Of a DNA stretch of 64,000 bases, positions 18,861-27,587 are shown in pieces; within the stretch, counting starts at the first letter, position 1; every line of letters starts with the position of its first letter. The stretch covers positions 1,302,001 to 1,366,000 of the forward strand of contig NZ_JAFBBS010000001.1 of NCBI RefSeq assembly GCF_016907315.1, written 5' to 3'. A program made the translations under genes and the position numbers. The notes beneath the pieces are model-generated. The model saw nothing but the letters and a program-made list of their open reading frames with translations. It made no database searches and was not told where the DNA came from. Origin of the DNA: Microbacterium esteraromaticum (GTDB lineage Bacteria > Actinomycetota > Actinomycetes > Actinomycetales > Microbacteriaceae).

Positions 18861-19865
18861 TCAGTACTTGCGGTCGGCGAGCACGGCCTTCGCCGCGTCG
18901 GCCGAGTCGAACGCCTCGCTCGGAACGATGATGTACGGCTCGACGTCCTCGCCGTCGAGCGCCTTCTGCACGACCTCGAGCGCGGTCTCGCCGAAGAGCG
19001 GGTTGTACTCGTGCACGTAGCTGAGCTTGCCGTCGGCGAGCGCCTGGATCGCATTCTTCGTGCCGTCGATCGTGGCGATCTTGATGTCCTCGCCGACGAC
19101 GAGACCGGCCTCTTCTGCGGCCTGAGCGGCTCCGAGACCCATCTCGTCGTTCTGCGCGAACACGAACTGGATGTCGTTGCCGTTGGCCTTGAGCATGGTC
19201 TCGAGGACGCTCTTGCCCTCTTCCGTCGACCAGTTCGCCGTCTGCGCGTCGACCTTGGTCAGCTGCGCGCCTCCCAGGCCCTCTTCGAAGCCCTTGTTGC
19301 GCTCGTTCACGACGCCGACACCGGCCGGGCCCTCGAGCACGACGTAGTTGCCGCCGTCGGGGAAGGCGCTCGCCGCCCAGGCGCCGACCTCCTTGGCGAC
19401 CTCGACGTTGTCGGGCGCGATGCGGGTGACGTACAGGCTGTCATCGTCGGGCTCGATGCCGCGGTCGAGCAGGATGACCGGGATCTCGGCCTCCTGCGCG
19501 AGCTTGAGCGAGTCCTCCCAGCCGGTGGCCTCTGTCGCCGAGAGCAGGATCACGTCTACGCCCTCATCGACGAAGGCGGTGAAGCTGTCGATCTGCGACT
19601 TCTGGTCGAGGTTCGCCGCTGGTGCGTAGCTGAGCTCGTACCCGGCCTCCTCTGTGAACGTGTCCTTGATGTTCTGCTCGTTCGCCTGACGCCAGCCGCC
19701 CTCGGGGCCGACCGCGACGAACCCGACGTTGATCAGATCGCCCGAGCCGCCGTCGGCGCCCGCATCCGCATCGGCCGTCCCTCCGCTGCAGCCCGTCAGG
19801 CCGAGCGCGAGAGCGCCGACCGCGGCGAAGCCGAGTACCGCTGTGATGTGCCTCTTTGCAGACAT
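18861..19865 (-). CDS. Sugar-binding lipoprotein of the CUT2 transporter (YtfQ-like)
   Basis: 334 residues. An N-terminal signal peptide ends in the lipobox LTGCSGG, so the mature protein is anchored outside the membrane by a lipidated Cys. The rest is a type I periplasmic-binding fold (INVGFVAVGPEGGWRQANEQ start, then alternating alpha/beta). It delivers the sugar to the two permeases. A strong AAGGAGGAG site precedes the start, and an operator overlaps its promoter. Resemblance to YtfQ suggests furanose specificity; arabinofuranose is inferred from the locus. Confidence 0.92.
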   Translation of the reverse strand: MSAKRHITAVLGFAAVGALALGLTGCSGGTADADAGADGGSGDLINVGFVAVGPEGGWRQANEQNIKDTFTEEAGYELSYAPAANLDQKSQIDSFTAFVDEGVDVILLSATEATGWEDSLKLAQEAEIPVILLDRGIEPDDDSLYVTRIAPDNVEVAKEVGAWAASAFPDGGNYVVLEGPAGVGVVNERNKGFEEGLGGAQLTKVDAQTANWSTEEGKSVLETMLKANGNDIQFVFAQNDEMGLGAAQAAEEAGLVVGEDIKIATIDGTKNAIQALADGKLSYVHEYNPLFGETALEVVQKALDGEDVEPYIIVPSEAFDSADAAKAVLADRKY

Positions 19866-19952
19866 TGTTCTCCTCCTTGAGACCGGGTGCCGCCCGGGTG
19901 GACCGTGATGGTCCGATGTGGGTTCGCAGGACGTGGGTGCGTCCTGGCAAGG

Positions 19953-19968
19953 ATGTTACCGGGAACAT
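19953..19968. promoter_or_regulatory. LacI-type operator in front of the transporter operon
   Basis: ATGTTACCGGGAACAT, an imperfect palindrome with central CCGG, overlaps the -10 of the promoter for the binding-protein gene. The same TGTTACCGG half-site recurs at 25408 and, with a C-to-T change (TGTTATCGG), at 22588. A TGTGACCGG version precedes araD. Confidence 0.78.
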
Positions 19969-19982
19969 TCCGCTGAACACAA
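19953..19982 (-). promoter_or_regulatory. Promoter of the transporter operon
   Basis: TTGTGT (19982-19977), an 18-bp spacer and TAACAT (19958-19953) on the minus strand. The same TTGTGN-18-TAACAT layout is found in front of the LacI gene (22588-22617) and the GH43 gene (25407-25436), each time with the operator over the -10. Confidence 0.68.
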
Positions 19983-20012
19983 GAGATGTTTCTGCGGCGA
20001 CCGCCGGCGCCG

Positions 20013-21542
20013 TCAGGCGTGGTCGGCGGCGATCATCTCGACGACCGTGTCGACCGTGACTCCTGGCCCGTTGCTCAGCTCGCCGATCTTCTCGCGATCC
20101 TTGAGCACGAGGATCCGATCGCTCAGCCGCACGACCTCTTCCAGCTCGGACGAGATGAACACCACGGCGGTCCCCTCGGCGGCCAGCCGGCTGACGCGCC
20201 GCTGGATCTCCAGCTTCGCCGAGACGTCGATGCCGCGTGTCGGCTCGTCGAGGATCAGCACATGGGGCCTGACGATCAGCGCCCGGGCGAGCATGACCTT
20301 CTGCTGGGTGCCGCCCGAGAGCAGCTCGACCGGACGATCGAGCTCGCCAGGGTCGAGATGGAGCGCGTCGATGCAGGCATCCACCAGCCCGGCCTGCTCC
20401 GCCCTCGACACCGGACGAGTCCACCCGCGCACCGCCTGCAGCGACAGCAGGATGTTCTCGCGCGCGGTCAGCCCGGCGACGATCCCGTCGGTGCGCCTGC
20501 TCTCGCTCGACCGCGAGATGCGCCTGCGCAGCGCCGCCGACGGGCTGCGCAGAGCGACCCGCTCGCCAGAGACCTGCAGGTCGCCTGCATCGGGGCGCAG
20601 CGCTCCGCCGAGCAGCGAGGCCAGCTCGGTGCGGCCGGAACCGCGCAGCCCGGCGAATCCGACGATCTCACCTCGGTGCACCTCGACGTCGGTCGGCGCG
20701 AGCACTCCGCGACGGCCGATGCCCTCGGCCCTGAGCGCCGGCTCGCCCTCCGCCTGGTAGTGGTGCGCCTTGCGCTCCGACCCGAGGGCGCGCAGCCCGT
20801 CGATGTCCTTGCCGAGCATCTGCGAGATGAGGTCGGCGCGCTCAAGGTCGCGCGTGGCGTGCTCGCCGACCTTCCTGCCGCCCCGCAGCACGGTCATCCG
20901 GTCGCTGATCGCGAATGCCTGCTCGAGGAAGTGCGACACGAACAGGATGGCCGTGCCGCCGTCGCGCAGTCCGCGGATCACCCGCATGAGCGTCGCGACC
21001 TCTGCCTGGTCGAGGCTCGCAGTCGGCTCATCGAGCACCAGCACCCGTGGTTCGTCGACGACGGACCGCGCCAGTGCGACCAGCTGCTTCTGCGCGGGCG
21101 ACAGCTGAGTCAGCGGTGTGCGCGGGTCGAGCTCGTCGAGGCCGAGCCGGGCGAGCGCCCGAGCGGCATCCGCCCTCGTGCGGCGCCAGTCGATGCCGAA
21201 GCGGCCCCGGCGCTCACGCCCCAGCATCACATTCTCGGCGACGCTGAGGTTCGGGCTCAGCTGCGCCTCCTGGAACACGGTCGCGATTCCCGCCGCGCGG
21301 CTGGCCGCGACGCCCGAGAACTCGCGCGCATCCCCGTCGACGAGCAGCATGCCTGCGACAGGGCGCCGCGTGCCCGTGAGCACGCCGATCAGCGTCGACT
21401 TGCCCGCGCCGTTCTCGCCCATGAGGGCGTGCACCTCACCGGGGAAGAGCCGGAAGTCGACGTCGTCGAGCGCACGCATGCCGGGGAAGTCGACCGTGAT
21501 CCCGAGCATCTCGATGATGGGGTCGACGGGCGAGGCGGTCAC
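20013..21542 (-). CDS. Second sugar ABC ATP-binding protein, paralogue without its own permease
   Basis: 509 residues with the same two-domain layout as the 17191-18798 product: Walker A GENGAGKST, signature LSPAQKQLVALARS and LVLDEPTASLD in the first domain, then GLRGSGRTE, LSGGTQQKVMLARAL and LILDEPTRGIDVS in the second. All motifs look intact, so it should be active. It overlaps the LacI gene as ATGA and is separated from the transporter genes by a promoter-operator. No additional permease gene accompanies it, so it either substitutes for or competes with the first ATPase on the same permeases, or serves a permease elsewhere. Confidence 0.9.
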   Translation of the reverse strand: MTASPVDPIIEMLGITVDFPGMRALDDVDFRLFPGEVHALMGENGAGKSTLIGVLTGTRRPVAGMLLVDGDAREFSGVAASRAAGIATVFQEAQLSPNLSVAENVMLGRERRGRFGIDWRRTRADAARALARLGLDELDPRTPLTQLSPAQKQLVALARSVVDEPRVLVLDEPTASLDQAEVATLMRVIRGLRDGGTAILFVSHFLEQAFAISDRMTVLRGGRKVGEHATRDLERADLISQMLGKDIDGLRALGSERKAHHYQAEGEPALRAEGIGRRGVLAPTDVEVHRGEIVGFAGLRGSGRTELASLLGGALRPDAGDLQVSGERVALRSPSAALRRRISRSSESRRTDGIVAGLTARENILLSLQAVRGWTRPVSRAEQAGLVDACIDALHLDPGELDRPVELLSGGTQQKVMLARALIVRPHVLILDEPTRGIDVSAKLEIQRRVSRLAAEGTAVVFISSELEEVVRLSDRILVLKDREKIGELSNGPGVTVDTVVEMIAADHA

Positions 21543-22558
21543 CGCACCTCCCTCGGCGGCGCGGTCGATTCGCGCACGACGAGCTCGGTGGGGATGCGCG
21601 TGACCTGGGGGATCTCGCGCTTCTCGATGGCCGCGCGCAGCATCTCGACCGCGGCCGAGCCCAGCGCCTCGAAATCCTGGCGGACGGTGGTCAGCGGCGG
21701 CAGGAAGTGCCGGGCCAGCGGCACATCGTCGAAGCCCACGACGCTGAGGTCGCCCGGAACGTCGAACCCGCGGTCGTGCAGGCCGTGGATGAGGCCGATC
21801 GCGGTGTCATCGTTCGCGGCGAAGATGGCGGTGAAGTCGGGCAGTCGCTTCAGGCCGATGGCGAAATCGTAGGCGAAGTCCGCGCTCCAGTCGCCGACGA
21901 CGATCGGCCGCTCGCGCACTCCCCACGACTTCGCCCTGGTGTGGAAGGCCCGCTCACGGGCACGGGCGTCGAGCCAGTCGAGAGGTCCCGATACGTGCAG
22001 GATGTCGCGGTGGCCGAGAGAGACGAGGTGGTCGACGACCAGCGCGGCTCCCGCGTTCTGGTCGATCGACACCGTGAGGAACGTGGGATCGGCATCCGCC
22101 TTGATCACCAGCATCGGCACGCTCATGGCGACGCGGCGCAGGGCGGCCACGGACGACGACCGAGGGGCGATCACGCAGATCGCATCGACCCCCTGAGTGG
22201 TGAGGCTGTCGACCGCGTCCTGCGGGGTCAACGGGTCGCCTTCGAGTAGCGCGACGGGCGTCACGGAGTAGCCGGCGCCGCGGGCGGCGAGCTCGACGGC
22301 CCGGAGGATGCTGGTCGGCCCGTGCGCCACTGCGCTCTCGACGATCACGCCGATGCGCTGGCTGCGCTGCGTGGCCAGAGCCCTCGCGACGAGGTTCGGA
22401 CGGTAGTCGAGCTCTTCGATCGCCTCGAGCACGCGACGTCGCGTCTCGGGCTTGATGTTCGGGTAGTCGTTGAGCACCCGCGAGACCGTCATGTGCGAGA
22501 CACCCGCGATCGTCGCGACCTGCCTGATGTTCGGCTTGTCTGAACCGACGTTCGCCAT
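21539..22558 (-). CDS. LacI-family transcriptional regulator of the arabinose transport/GH43 regulon
   Basis: 339 residues with helix-turn-helix IRQVATIAGVSHMTVSRVLN followed by a LacI effector domain (VVGFDDVP near the end). ATG at 22558 has GGAGG five bases upstream; an upstream in-frame ATG at 22615 would lie in the promoter. Its own promoter carries the TGTTATCGG operator, so autoregulation is likely. The recognition helix differs from the other LacI protein of the locus in SHMT versus SRQT. That may explain why the operators here have TGTTA where the araD site has TGTGA. Confidence 0.9.
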   Translation of the reverse strand: MANVGSDKPNIRQVATIAGVSHMTVSRVLNDYPNIKPETRRRVLEAIEELDYRPNLVARALATQRSQRIGVIVESAVAHGPTSILRAVELAARGAGYSVTPVALLEGDPLTPQDAVDSLTTQGVDAICVIAPRSSSVAALRRVAMSVPMLVIKADADPTFLTVSIDQNAGAALVVDHLVSLGHRDILHVSGPLDWLDARARERAFHTRAKSWGVRERPIVVGDWSADFAYDFAIGLKRLPDFTAIFAANDDTAIGLIHGLHDRGFDVPGDLSVVGFDDVPLARHFLPPLTTVRQDFEALGSAAVEMLRAAIEKREIPQVTRIPTELVVRESTAPPREVR

Positions 22559-22587
22559 GCGGTCCTCCGTCGAGCGTGCTTCTCGCG

Positions 22588-22617
22588 ATGTTATCGGGAA
22601 CGACTCGGGCGGCACAA
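22588..22617 (-). promoter_or_regulatory. Promoter-operator of the LacI gene (autoregulation)
   Basis: TTGTGC (22617-22612), 18 bp, TAACAT (22593-22588). The operator ATGTTATCGGGAACGA (22588-22603) covers the -10 as at the transporter promoter. Confidence 0.66.
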
Positions 22618-22620
22618 TGA

Positions 22621-22652
22621 GGGGCCGGCCGGAGCGTACTCCGGCCGGCCCC
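22621..22652 (-). terminator. Terminator of the GH43 gene
   Basis: A perfect 14-bp GC-rich stem (22621-22634 with 22639-22652) with loop CGTA lies 15 bp past the GH43 stop codon on the minus strand. It separates that transcript from the LacI promoter. Confidence 0.78.
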
Positions 22653-22667
22653 GATCGCGGATCGCGA

Positions 22668-25160
22668 TCAGCCGCAGCGCGCGACCGGTGTCGCGATCTC
22701 CTGCGTCAGGTCGACCCGCTCGCCGTCCACCACGGCGGTAGCGGAGACGGTGATCACGCCTTCGGGCACGACGGCCCGCTTGGTGTTCACCACCGTCGAC
22801 GCAGCGGCACCGGCGTCGACCGCGCCGATGCCCCGGCGTCCGTACGGCGTCTCCACCGTGAACGAAGCCGGCACGGCGGCGCCGTTGGTCACGCGGATGG
22901 TCAGGCTGATGAACTTGCCCGCCAGGCAGCGATCGGTGACCTCGACGGTGAAGGGCAGCGCCGGCGCGATGTCGCGCTCGAACGCCCAGTTGTCGACCTC
23001 GACGAGGCCGGCACCGTCTTCAGCGCCTTCCGGGGCGGCGAACACGAAGAACACGTCGTGCTCTCCGGTCGCCCCTTCCACATCGGCCTGCACGGTGGTC
23101 CACTCTCCGAGCGCTCCCGTGAGCGGGATCTCAGCGACGACCGGGCCGTCGACCTGGTCGAGTCGCACCTGGACGCTGCCGCCCGCGACGAGCGGCTTCA
23201 CCCGGGCGGACACCGTCTTCGCGCCGGCGCCGAAGTCGACACCCGAGATACCCGCGAAATCGCCATCGTCGACCTTCGACAGCACCATGTTGCCGCCGCC
23301 GTTGTGCTCGGGGAACTCGACCGACGAGGCATCCGTCTTGGTGACGGCGAGTCCGAGCTGCCAGGCGAGTGTCTCGGCCTCGAACGTTCGGTACGGGTCG
23401 AAGGCCTCGACCTGCTCGACACCGGCGCGCGTTCCGACGATCGGCTTGATGGTGCCGTCTTCGTTGAACTCGAGCTTGTCGATGTGCACCGAGCGATAGC
23501 CCTGGGTCGACCCGGGTGTGCCGAGAGCCGCAGCCCATGCCGCACCGCGCGTCTGCGCGTGATACGTGAAGTAGGTCTCGCCCTTGAACTCGAACATGTC
23601 GGAGTGGTTGTTGCCCCCGTTGCCCGCACCGAAGAACGTCGACTGGTTGAGGAACGCCTCTCCTGCGTACTTCGAGGCCGGCAGGTCCATCGGGTCATCG
23701 GTCATCATGTAGGCGATGGCGCCGGTTCTCGGGTACTTGCCCGCCTCGGCCTTCACCTGGAAGTTCGACGAGTACGAGTAGTAGTACCTGCCGTCGCGCT
23801 TGAACATGCTCGATGCCTCGAACATGCCGGGGCCGTCGATCTCGACCGGGTCGCCGTCAAGGGTGACCATGTCGTCCTTCAGCTTGACCACGCGGGTCGA
23901 CTTGGGGTTCTGCGGGCCCTGCACGTTCGGCGCGGTGCCGATCTGCGAGTTGCCGCCGAAGTAGAGGTACGCCTGACCGTCGTCGTCGATGAACACCTCA
24001 GGGTCGAAGAGCCACATGCCCGCCGGGAATCCGCCCGAGGCGATGTAGTCGCGCGACACGGTGTCGGGGATGATCTTCTTGCCGAGCGGATCGGTCCACG
24101 GGCCGAGCGGCGAGCCGCCGACGACCACGGCGGTTCCCGTGCCGCTATCGCAGAAGTACAGGTAGACCTTGCCGTCCTTCTCGATGGCCGCGGGTGCCCA
24201 CGAGTTGCGGGCCCACGGCGCCGCACCGCCCTCGCGCGCGATCGGCACCGCACCGTGGTCGACCCAGTTGACCATGTCGCTGGTCGACATCACGTTGAGC
24301 CGGGTGATCGCACCGTAGCCGTTCGACTGCGTCGGCAGCCCGTTGGCGTCCTTGCTGTTCGCCTCGTACTGCTGCGTGTCGTCGGTGGAGTAGATGTAGA
24401 GGCGGCCGTTGTAGACGAGGTGGTGCGGGTCTGCGCCGAACTTGTGGCCGACCAGCGGGTTGTGGTCGCCGATCGGCTTGGTCTGCACCTTCTCGAGGCT
24501 CGTGAAGGCCGGCTGCTCCGGGGCGTCGGCGATCTTGATCAGCGAGAGCTCGTCGACCGCGAAGTCCTGCAGCGCACCCGATCCCCATGGGGTCTCGACG
24601 AAGAACCAGCCCGCGGCGGCGTGCTTGGCCTCGGCCGTGAACTGCTGGGTGAACGAGCCCCATTCGCCCTTGGTGAACGTGGTGCCGTAATCGGCGCAGC
24701 CGTTGAAGTTCGTCGGGCAGAAGGTGAAGTTGAACCGCTGCGTGTCGGCGCCCTCGGTGTACTTCAGCTTGCCGCTCATCCGGTAGGTGGCCCCCGTCTC
24801 GAGTCGTCCGCTGACGTTCGCGAACGGACCGGACTGGGTGTTCTCGCGCCCCGTCACGGCCAGCGAGTGCGTGCCGCTGGCGGCATCCGTGCTGAGGGCG
24901 AGAGTCCCGCCTCTGGTGTTCGTCCATCCGGCGTAGTCGCCGGCGAAGCGGCCATCGGGCAGCAGGTTGCCCGGCACCGGCGGCACTTCAGGACCGGCCG
25001 CCACGACGGCCTGAGGGGCGAGGGCGACCGGCGTCGCCGAAGCAGACTGGCCGATGGCGACCGCCGATGAGGCGATCAGTGCCGTCACGCCCGCCAGGGC
25101 GGCGACGCGACGCGCCGATCGACGCCGCCCGCGGCGGACGTCGTTGTCGATTGTTCTCAC
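22668..25160 (-). CDS. Secreted GH43 glycosidase with CBM modules, probable arabinofuranosidase/arabinanase or xylosidase
   Basis: 830 residues. The N-terminus carries an Arg-rich (RRGRRR) signal peptide of about 42 residues. A CBM4/9-like module (~63-208) precedes the five-bladed GH43 domain (~225-565), with catalytic base Asp in FGADPHHLVYNG (~243), the pKa-modulating Asp in LFDPEVFIDDDG (~386) and acid Glu in GMFEASSMFKRDG (~448). A CBM6-like module (~585-720, FEAETLAW) and a C-terminal beta domain follow. The start is GTG at 25160 with AAGGAG upstream. Its promoter shares the operator of the arabinose transporter, so release of L-arabinofuranose from arabinan or arabinoxylan is the likely job. 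GH43 also contains xylosidases. Confidence 0.87.
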   Translation of the reverse strand: MRTIDNDVRRGRRRSARRVAALAGVTALIASSAVAIGQSASATPVALAPQAVVAAGPEVPPVPGNLLPDGRFAGDYAGWTNTRGGTLALSTDAASGTHSLAVTGRENTQSGPFANVSGRLETGATYRMSGKLKYTEGADTQRFNFTFCPTNFNGCADYGTTFTKGEWGSFTQQFTAEAKHAAAGWFFVETPWGSGALQDFAVDELSLIKIADAPEQPAFTSLEKVQTKPIGDHNPLVGHKFGADPHHLVYNGRLYIYSTDDTQQYEANSKDANGLPTQSNGYGAITRLNVMSTSDMVNWVDHGAVPIAREGGAAPWARNSWAPAAIEKDGKVYLYFCDSGTGTAVVVGGSPLGPWTDPLGKKIIPDTVSRDYIASGGFPAGMWLFDPEVFIDDDGQAYLYFGGNSQIGTAPNVQGPQNPKSTRVVKLKDDMVTLDGDPVEIDGPGMFEASSMFKRDGRYYYSYSSNFQVKAEAGKYPRTGAIAYMMTDDPMDLPASKYAGEAFLNQSTFFGAGNGGNNHSDMFEFKGETYFTYHAQTRGAAWAAALGTPGSTQGYRSVHIDKLEFNEDGTIKPIVGTRAGVEQVEAFDPYRTFEAETLAWQLGLAVTKTDASSVEFPEHNGGGNMVLSKVDDGDFAGISGVDFGAGAKTVSARVKPLVAGGSVQVRLDQVDGPVVAEIPLTGALGEWTTVQADVEGATGEHDVFFVFAAPEGAEDGAGLVEVDNWAFERDIAPALPFTVEVTDRCLAGKFISLTIRVTNGAAVPASFTVETPYGRRGIGAVDAGAAASTVVNTKRAVVPEGVITVSATAVVDGERVDLTQEIATPVARCG

Positions 25161-25534
25161 GTGTACGTACTCCTTCTACTGCATCGGCCGTTCATGGGCG
25201 CGACAGAGCGCACGCGCACTCGAGCACCGGCCTGAGGCCGCTGCGGCACGGGGTGCCGAGAGGACGCGCCGAGGACGGCGGTGGGGATCGGCCGGACGGC
25301 CGGCGGCGGAGCCGCTGTCTCAGCTGGGGCCGGGCCACCGGGTTCGGTGCGGGTCTCTCCTCCTCGAGATACGACGGATGCCACGGCATGGGATCAGCTG
25401 CCTCGGATGTTACCGGTATCACAATGGCGTCCACAAGACCTGTGCGGAGTGATTCTCCCGACCCCGGCGCACCCCACGCGCCGGACGCGACGAGCCGGCC
25501 TCCAGGGTGCGCCGCGCCGTGTGAGGATGTCGGC
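25161..25534. other. 374-bp divergent intergenic region, including a ~240-nt leader of the GH43 gene
   Basis: It separates the GH43 gene (minus) from the aldo/keto reductase gene (plus). The GH43 promoter and operator lie at 25407-25436, so its mRNA would start near 25400, leaving an untranslated leader of about 240 nt. No known riboswitch was recognised. An AGGAGGAG-like stretch occurs inside the leader (about 25352-25360), but no convincing short gene follows it. Confidence 0.55.
25407..25436 (-). promoter_or_regulatory. Promoter of the GH43 gene with LacI-type operator
   Basis: TTGTGG (25436-25431), 18 bp, TAACAT (25412-25407). The operator TGTTACCGGTATCACA (25408-25423) again covers the -10. 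Its half-sites match those of the transporter promoter. Confidence 0.7.
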
Positions 25535-26353
25535 ATGCCCGCATCGTTCCCCCTCGCAGACGGCACCCGGCTTCCGGCGCTCGGTTTCGGCCTCTACAAG
25601 GTGCCGGTCGAGCAGACCGCCGAGGTGGCTCTCGCCGCGATCGAGGCCGGCTACCGGCTGGTCGACGGCGCGCAGTTCTACCGCAACGAGCGCGAGCTGG
25701 GCGAGGCCATCCGCGAGTCAGGGCGCCGCGACCAGCTGCTCGTCGCCTCGAAGTTCTGGGGCGACCCTGTGCAGAGCCGGGCGCAGGCGCTCGCCGACTT
25801 CGCGCAGTCCGAGCACGACCTCGGCATCGGGCCGCTCGACCTGTACCTGATCCACTGGCCGCGCTCGACGCGGGGCACGTTCGTCGAGGTCTGGCGCGGA
25901 CTCATCGAGCTGCAGCAAGAGGGGCGCGTGCGCACGATCGGCGTCGCCAACTTCGAGATCGACGACCTGCGTCGTCTCATCGACGACACCGGCGTCGCCC
26001 CCGCACTCAACCAAGTGGAATCGCACCCGTGGCTGCCGCAGCATGAGCTGCGCGCGTTCCACTCAGAGCACGGCATCGTCACTCAGGCGTGGAGTCCGCT
26101 CGGTCGCGGGCGGCTGCTCGATGACCCCACCCTGGCCGGCATCGCGGCGAAGCACTCGGTGTCGGTCGCCCAGGTCATCCTGCGCTGGCATCTGCAGCTG
26201 GGCGGAGCCGCGGTGGTCAAGTCCGTGCATCCGGATCGTCTGCGTCAGAATCTCGATCTCGACGGCTTCGACCTCGACGCCGACGATCTCACCGCCGTCG
26301 CCGCGCTCGAGACCGGCGAGCGCACCGGCACCCACCCCCGCGACCGGCAGTAG
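25535..26353 (+). CDS. Aldo/keto reductase (NADPH-dependent, 2,5-diketogluconate reductase-like)
   Basis: 272 residues, the usual AKR length, forming a single TIM barrel. The catalytic tetrad is visible as Asp in RLVDGAQFYRNE (~48), Tyr of the same motif (~53), Lys in VASKFWG (~77) and His in LYLIHWP. The canonical D-T-A reads D-G-A here. AGGA seven bases upstream supports ATG 25535. It stands alone, convergent to the prp operon and divergent from the GH43 gene, so the substrate is open. Confidence 0.86.
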   Translation: MPASFPLADGTRLPALGFGLYKVPVEQTAEVALAAIEAGYRLVDGAQFYRNERELGEAIRESGRRDQLLVASKFWGDPVQSRAQALADFAQSEHDLGIGPLDLYLIHWPRSTRGTFVEVWRGLIELQQEGRVRTIGVANFEIDDLRRLIDDTGVAPALNQVESHPWLPQHELRAFHSEHGIVTQAWSPLGRGRLLDDPTLAGIAAKHSVSVAQVILRWHLQLGGAAVVKSVHPDRLRQNLDLDGFDLDADDLTAVAALETGERTGTHPRDRQ

Positions 26354-26355
26354 GC

Positions 26356-26374
26356 GCCGGCGCCTATCGCCGGC
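26356..26374. terminator. Hairpin between convergent aldo/keto reductase and prpC genes
   Basis: GCCGGCG (26356-26362) pairs with CGCCGGC (26368-26374) around loop CCTAT, in the 42-bp gap between two convergent genes. Confidence 0.5.
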
Positions 26375-26395
26375 CGCAGCGAATCGGGATGCCGG

Positions 26396-27583
26396 TCAGC
26401 CGGCGGCTTCCTCCGGGCGCTCCTGCACGTCGATCGCCGCAGTGTCGGGCACGTAGGCCTGGATATGACGCTCGTCGACGCCGTTGTACGCCGACAGCGG
26501 GCGGATCAGCGCGTTCGCGCCCTGCTGCTCGGCGATGTGCGCCGTCCAGCCGACGATGCGCGCCGCGATGAACAGCGGCGTGAAGGTGAGCGTGTCGTAG
26601 CCGATCAGGTTGTACGCCGGGCCCGACGGGTAGTCGAGGTTCGGGTAGATGCCCTTGCGATCGACGAACTCGCTCTCGAGCGTCTCGTACAGCTCGGCCA
26701 CGTCGGGGCGGTCGTAGTGCTCGACGAGCGAGTCCAGGGCAGCCTTCATTGTGGGCACCCGCGAGTCGCCTCGCTTGTACACGCGGTGGCCGAAGCCCAT
26801 GATCTTGCGCTTCTCGGCGAGCGCCTTATCGAGCCAGGGCACGACCTGGTCGGCCGACCCTATCTCGTCGAAGATGTGCATCACGGCCTCGTTGGCGCCG
26901 CCGTGCAGCGGGCCCTTGAGCGCGCCGATCGCACCCACCACCGCCGAGTACAGGTCACTCAGGGTCGAGGTGATCACGCGGGCGGTGAAGGTCGATGCGT
27001 TGAACGAGTGCTCGGCGTACAGGATCATCGAGCGGTTGAACGCGTCGACGACCGTCTCGTGCGGCTCTTCTCCGAACGTCAGCCACAGGAAGTTCGCGGC
27101 ATAGTCGAGGTCGTCCCTCGATTCGACGAGCTCCTGGCCGCGGCGCCGGCGCTGGCCATACGAGACCACGGCCGGCAGCACCGCGAACAGCTGCAGGCTG
27201 CGCTGCAGGTTCTGCTCGGGGGTGCCCACGGCATCCAGCACGTTGCCCGTGCCCGCGGTCTCGAAGGCGCCGATCACGCTGACCGCCGTGCGCACCTCGT
27301 CCATCGGGTGCGAGTCGAGCGGCAGGGCGTCGATCGCCGCCTTGACCTCGGGCGTGAGGGCACGGTGAGCGCGCTCGGTCGCACGGAACTCCGCCAGCTG
27401 CGCATCGGTCGGCAGCTCGCCATGCCACAGCAGGTAGGCGACGGCCTCGAACGACTGGGTCGCCGCGAGCTCCTGCACCGGGTATCCGCGGTAGAGCAGG
27501 CTGTTGGTCTCGGGGTTGACCTTGCTGATGGCCGTCACGTCGGCGACGACGCCGGCCAGGCCCTTCCGGATCTCATCGGTCAT
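26396..27583 (-). CDS. prpC: 2-methylcitrate synthase
   Basis: 395 residues of the citrate synthase family in the short actinobacterial form. Active-site regions LHGGANEAVM (His) and MGFGHRVYKRGDSR (His and Arg) are present, with the later catalytic Asp region downstream. The enzyme condenses propionyl-CoA with oxaloacetate. It starts 4 bp after prpB ends and closes a prpD-prpB-prpC operon, which distinguishes it from the housekeeping citrate synthase. The methylcitrate cycle detoxifies and uses propionate. Confidence 0.93.
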   Translation of the reverse strand: MTDEIRKGLAGVVADVTAISKVNPETNSLLYRGYPVQELAATQSFEAVAYLLWHGELPTDAQLAEFRATERAHRALTPEVKAAIDALPLDSHPMDEVRTAVSVIGAFETAGTGNVLDAVGTPEQNLQRSLQLFAVLPAVVSYGQRRRRGQELVESRDDLDYAANFLWLTFGEEPHETVVDAFNRSMILYAEHSFNASTFTARVITSTLSDLYSAVVGAIGALKGPLHGGANEAVMHIFDEIGSADQVVPWLDKALAEKRKIMGFGHRVYKRGDSRVPTMKAALDSLVEHYDRPDVAELYETLESEFVDRKGIYPNLDYPSGPAYNLIGYDTLTFTPLFIAARIVGWTAHIAEQQGANALIRPLSAYNGVDERHIQAYVPDTAAIDVQERPEEAAG

Positions 27584-27587
27584 GCGC

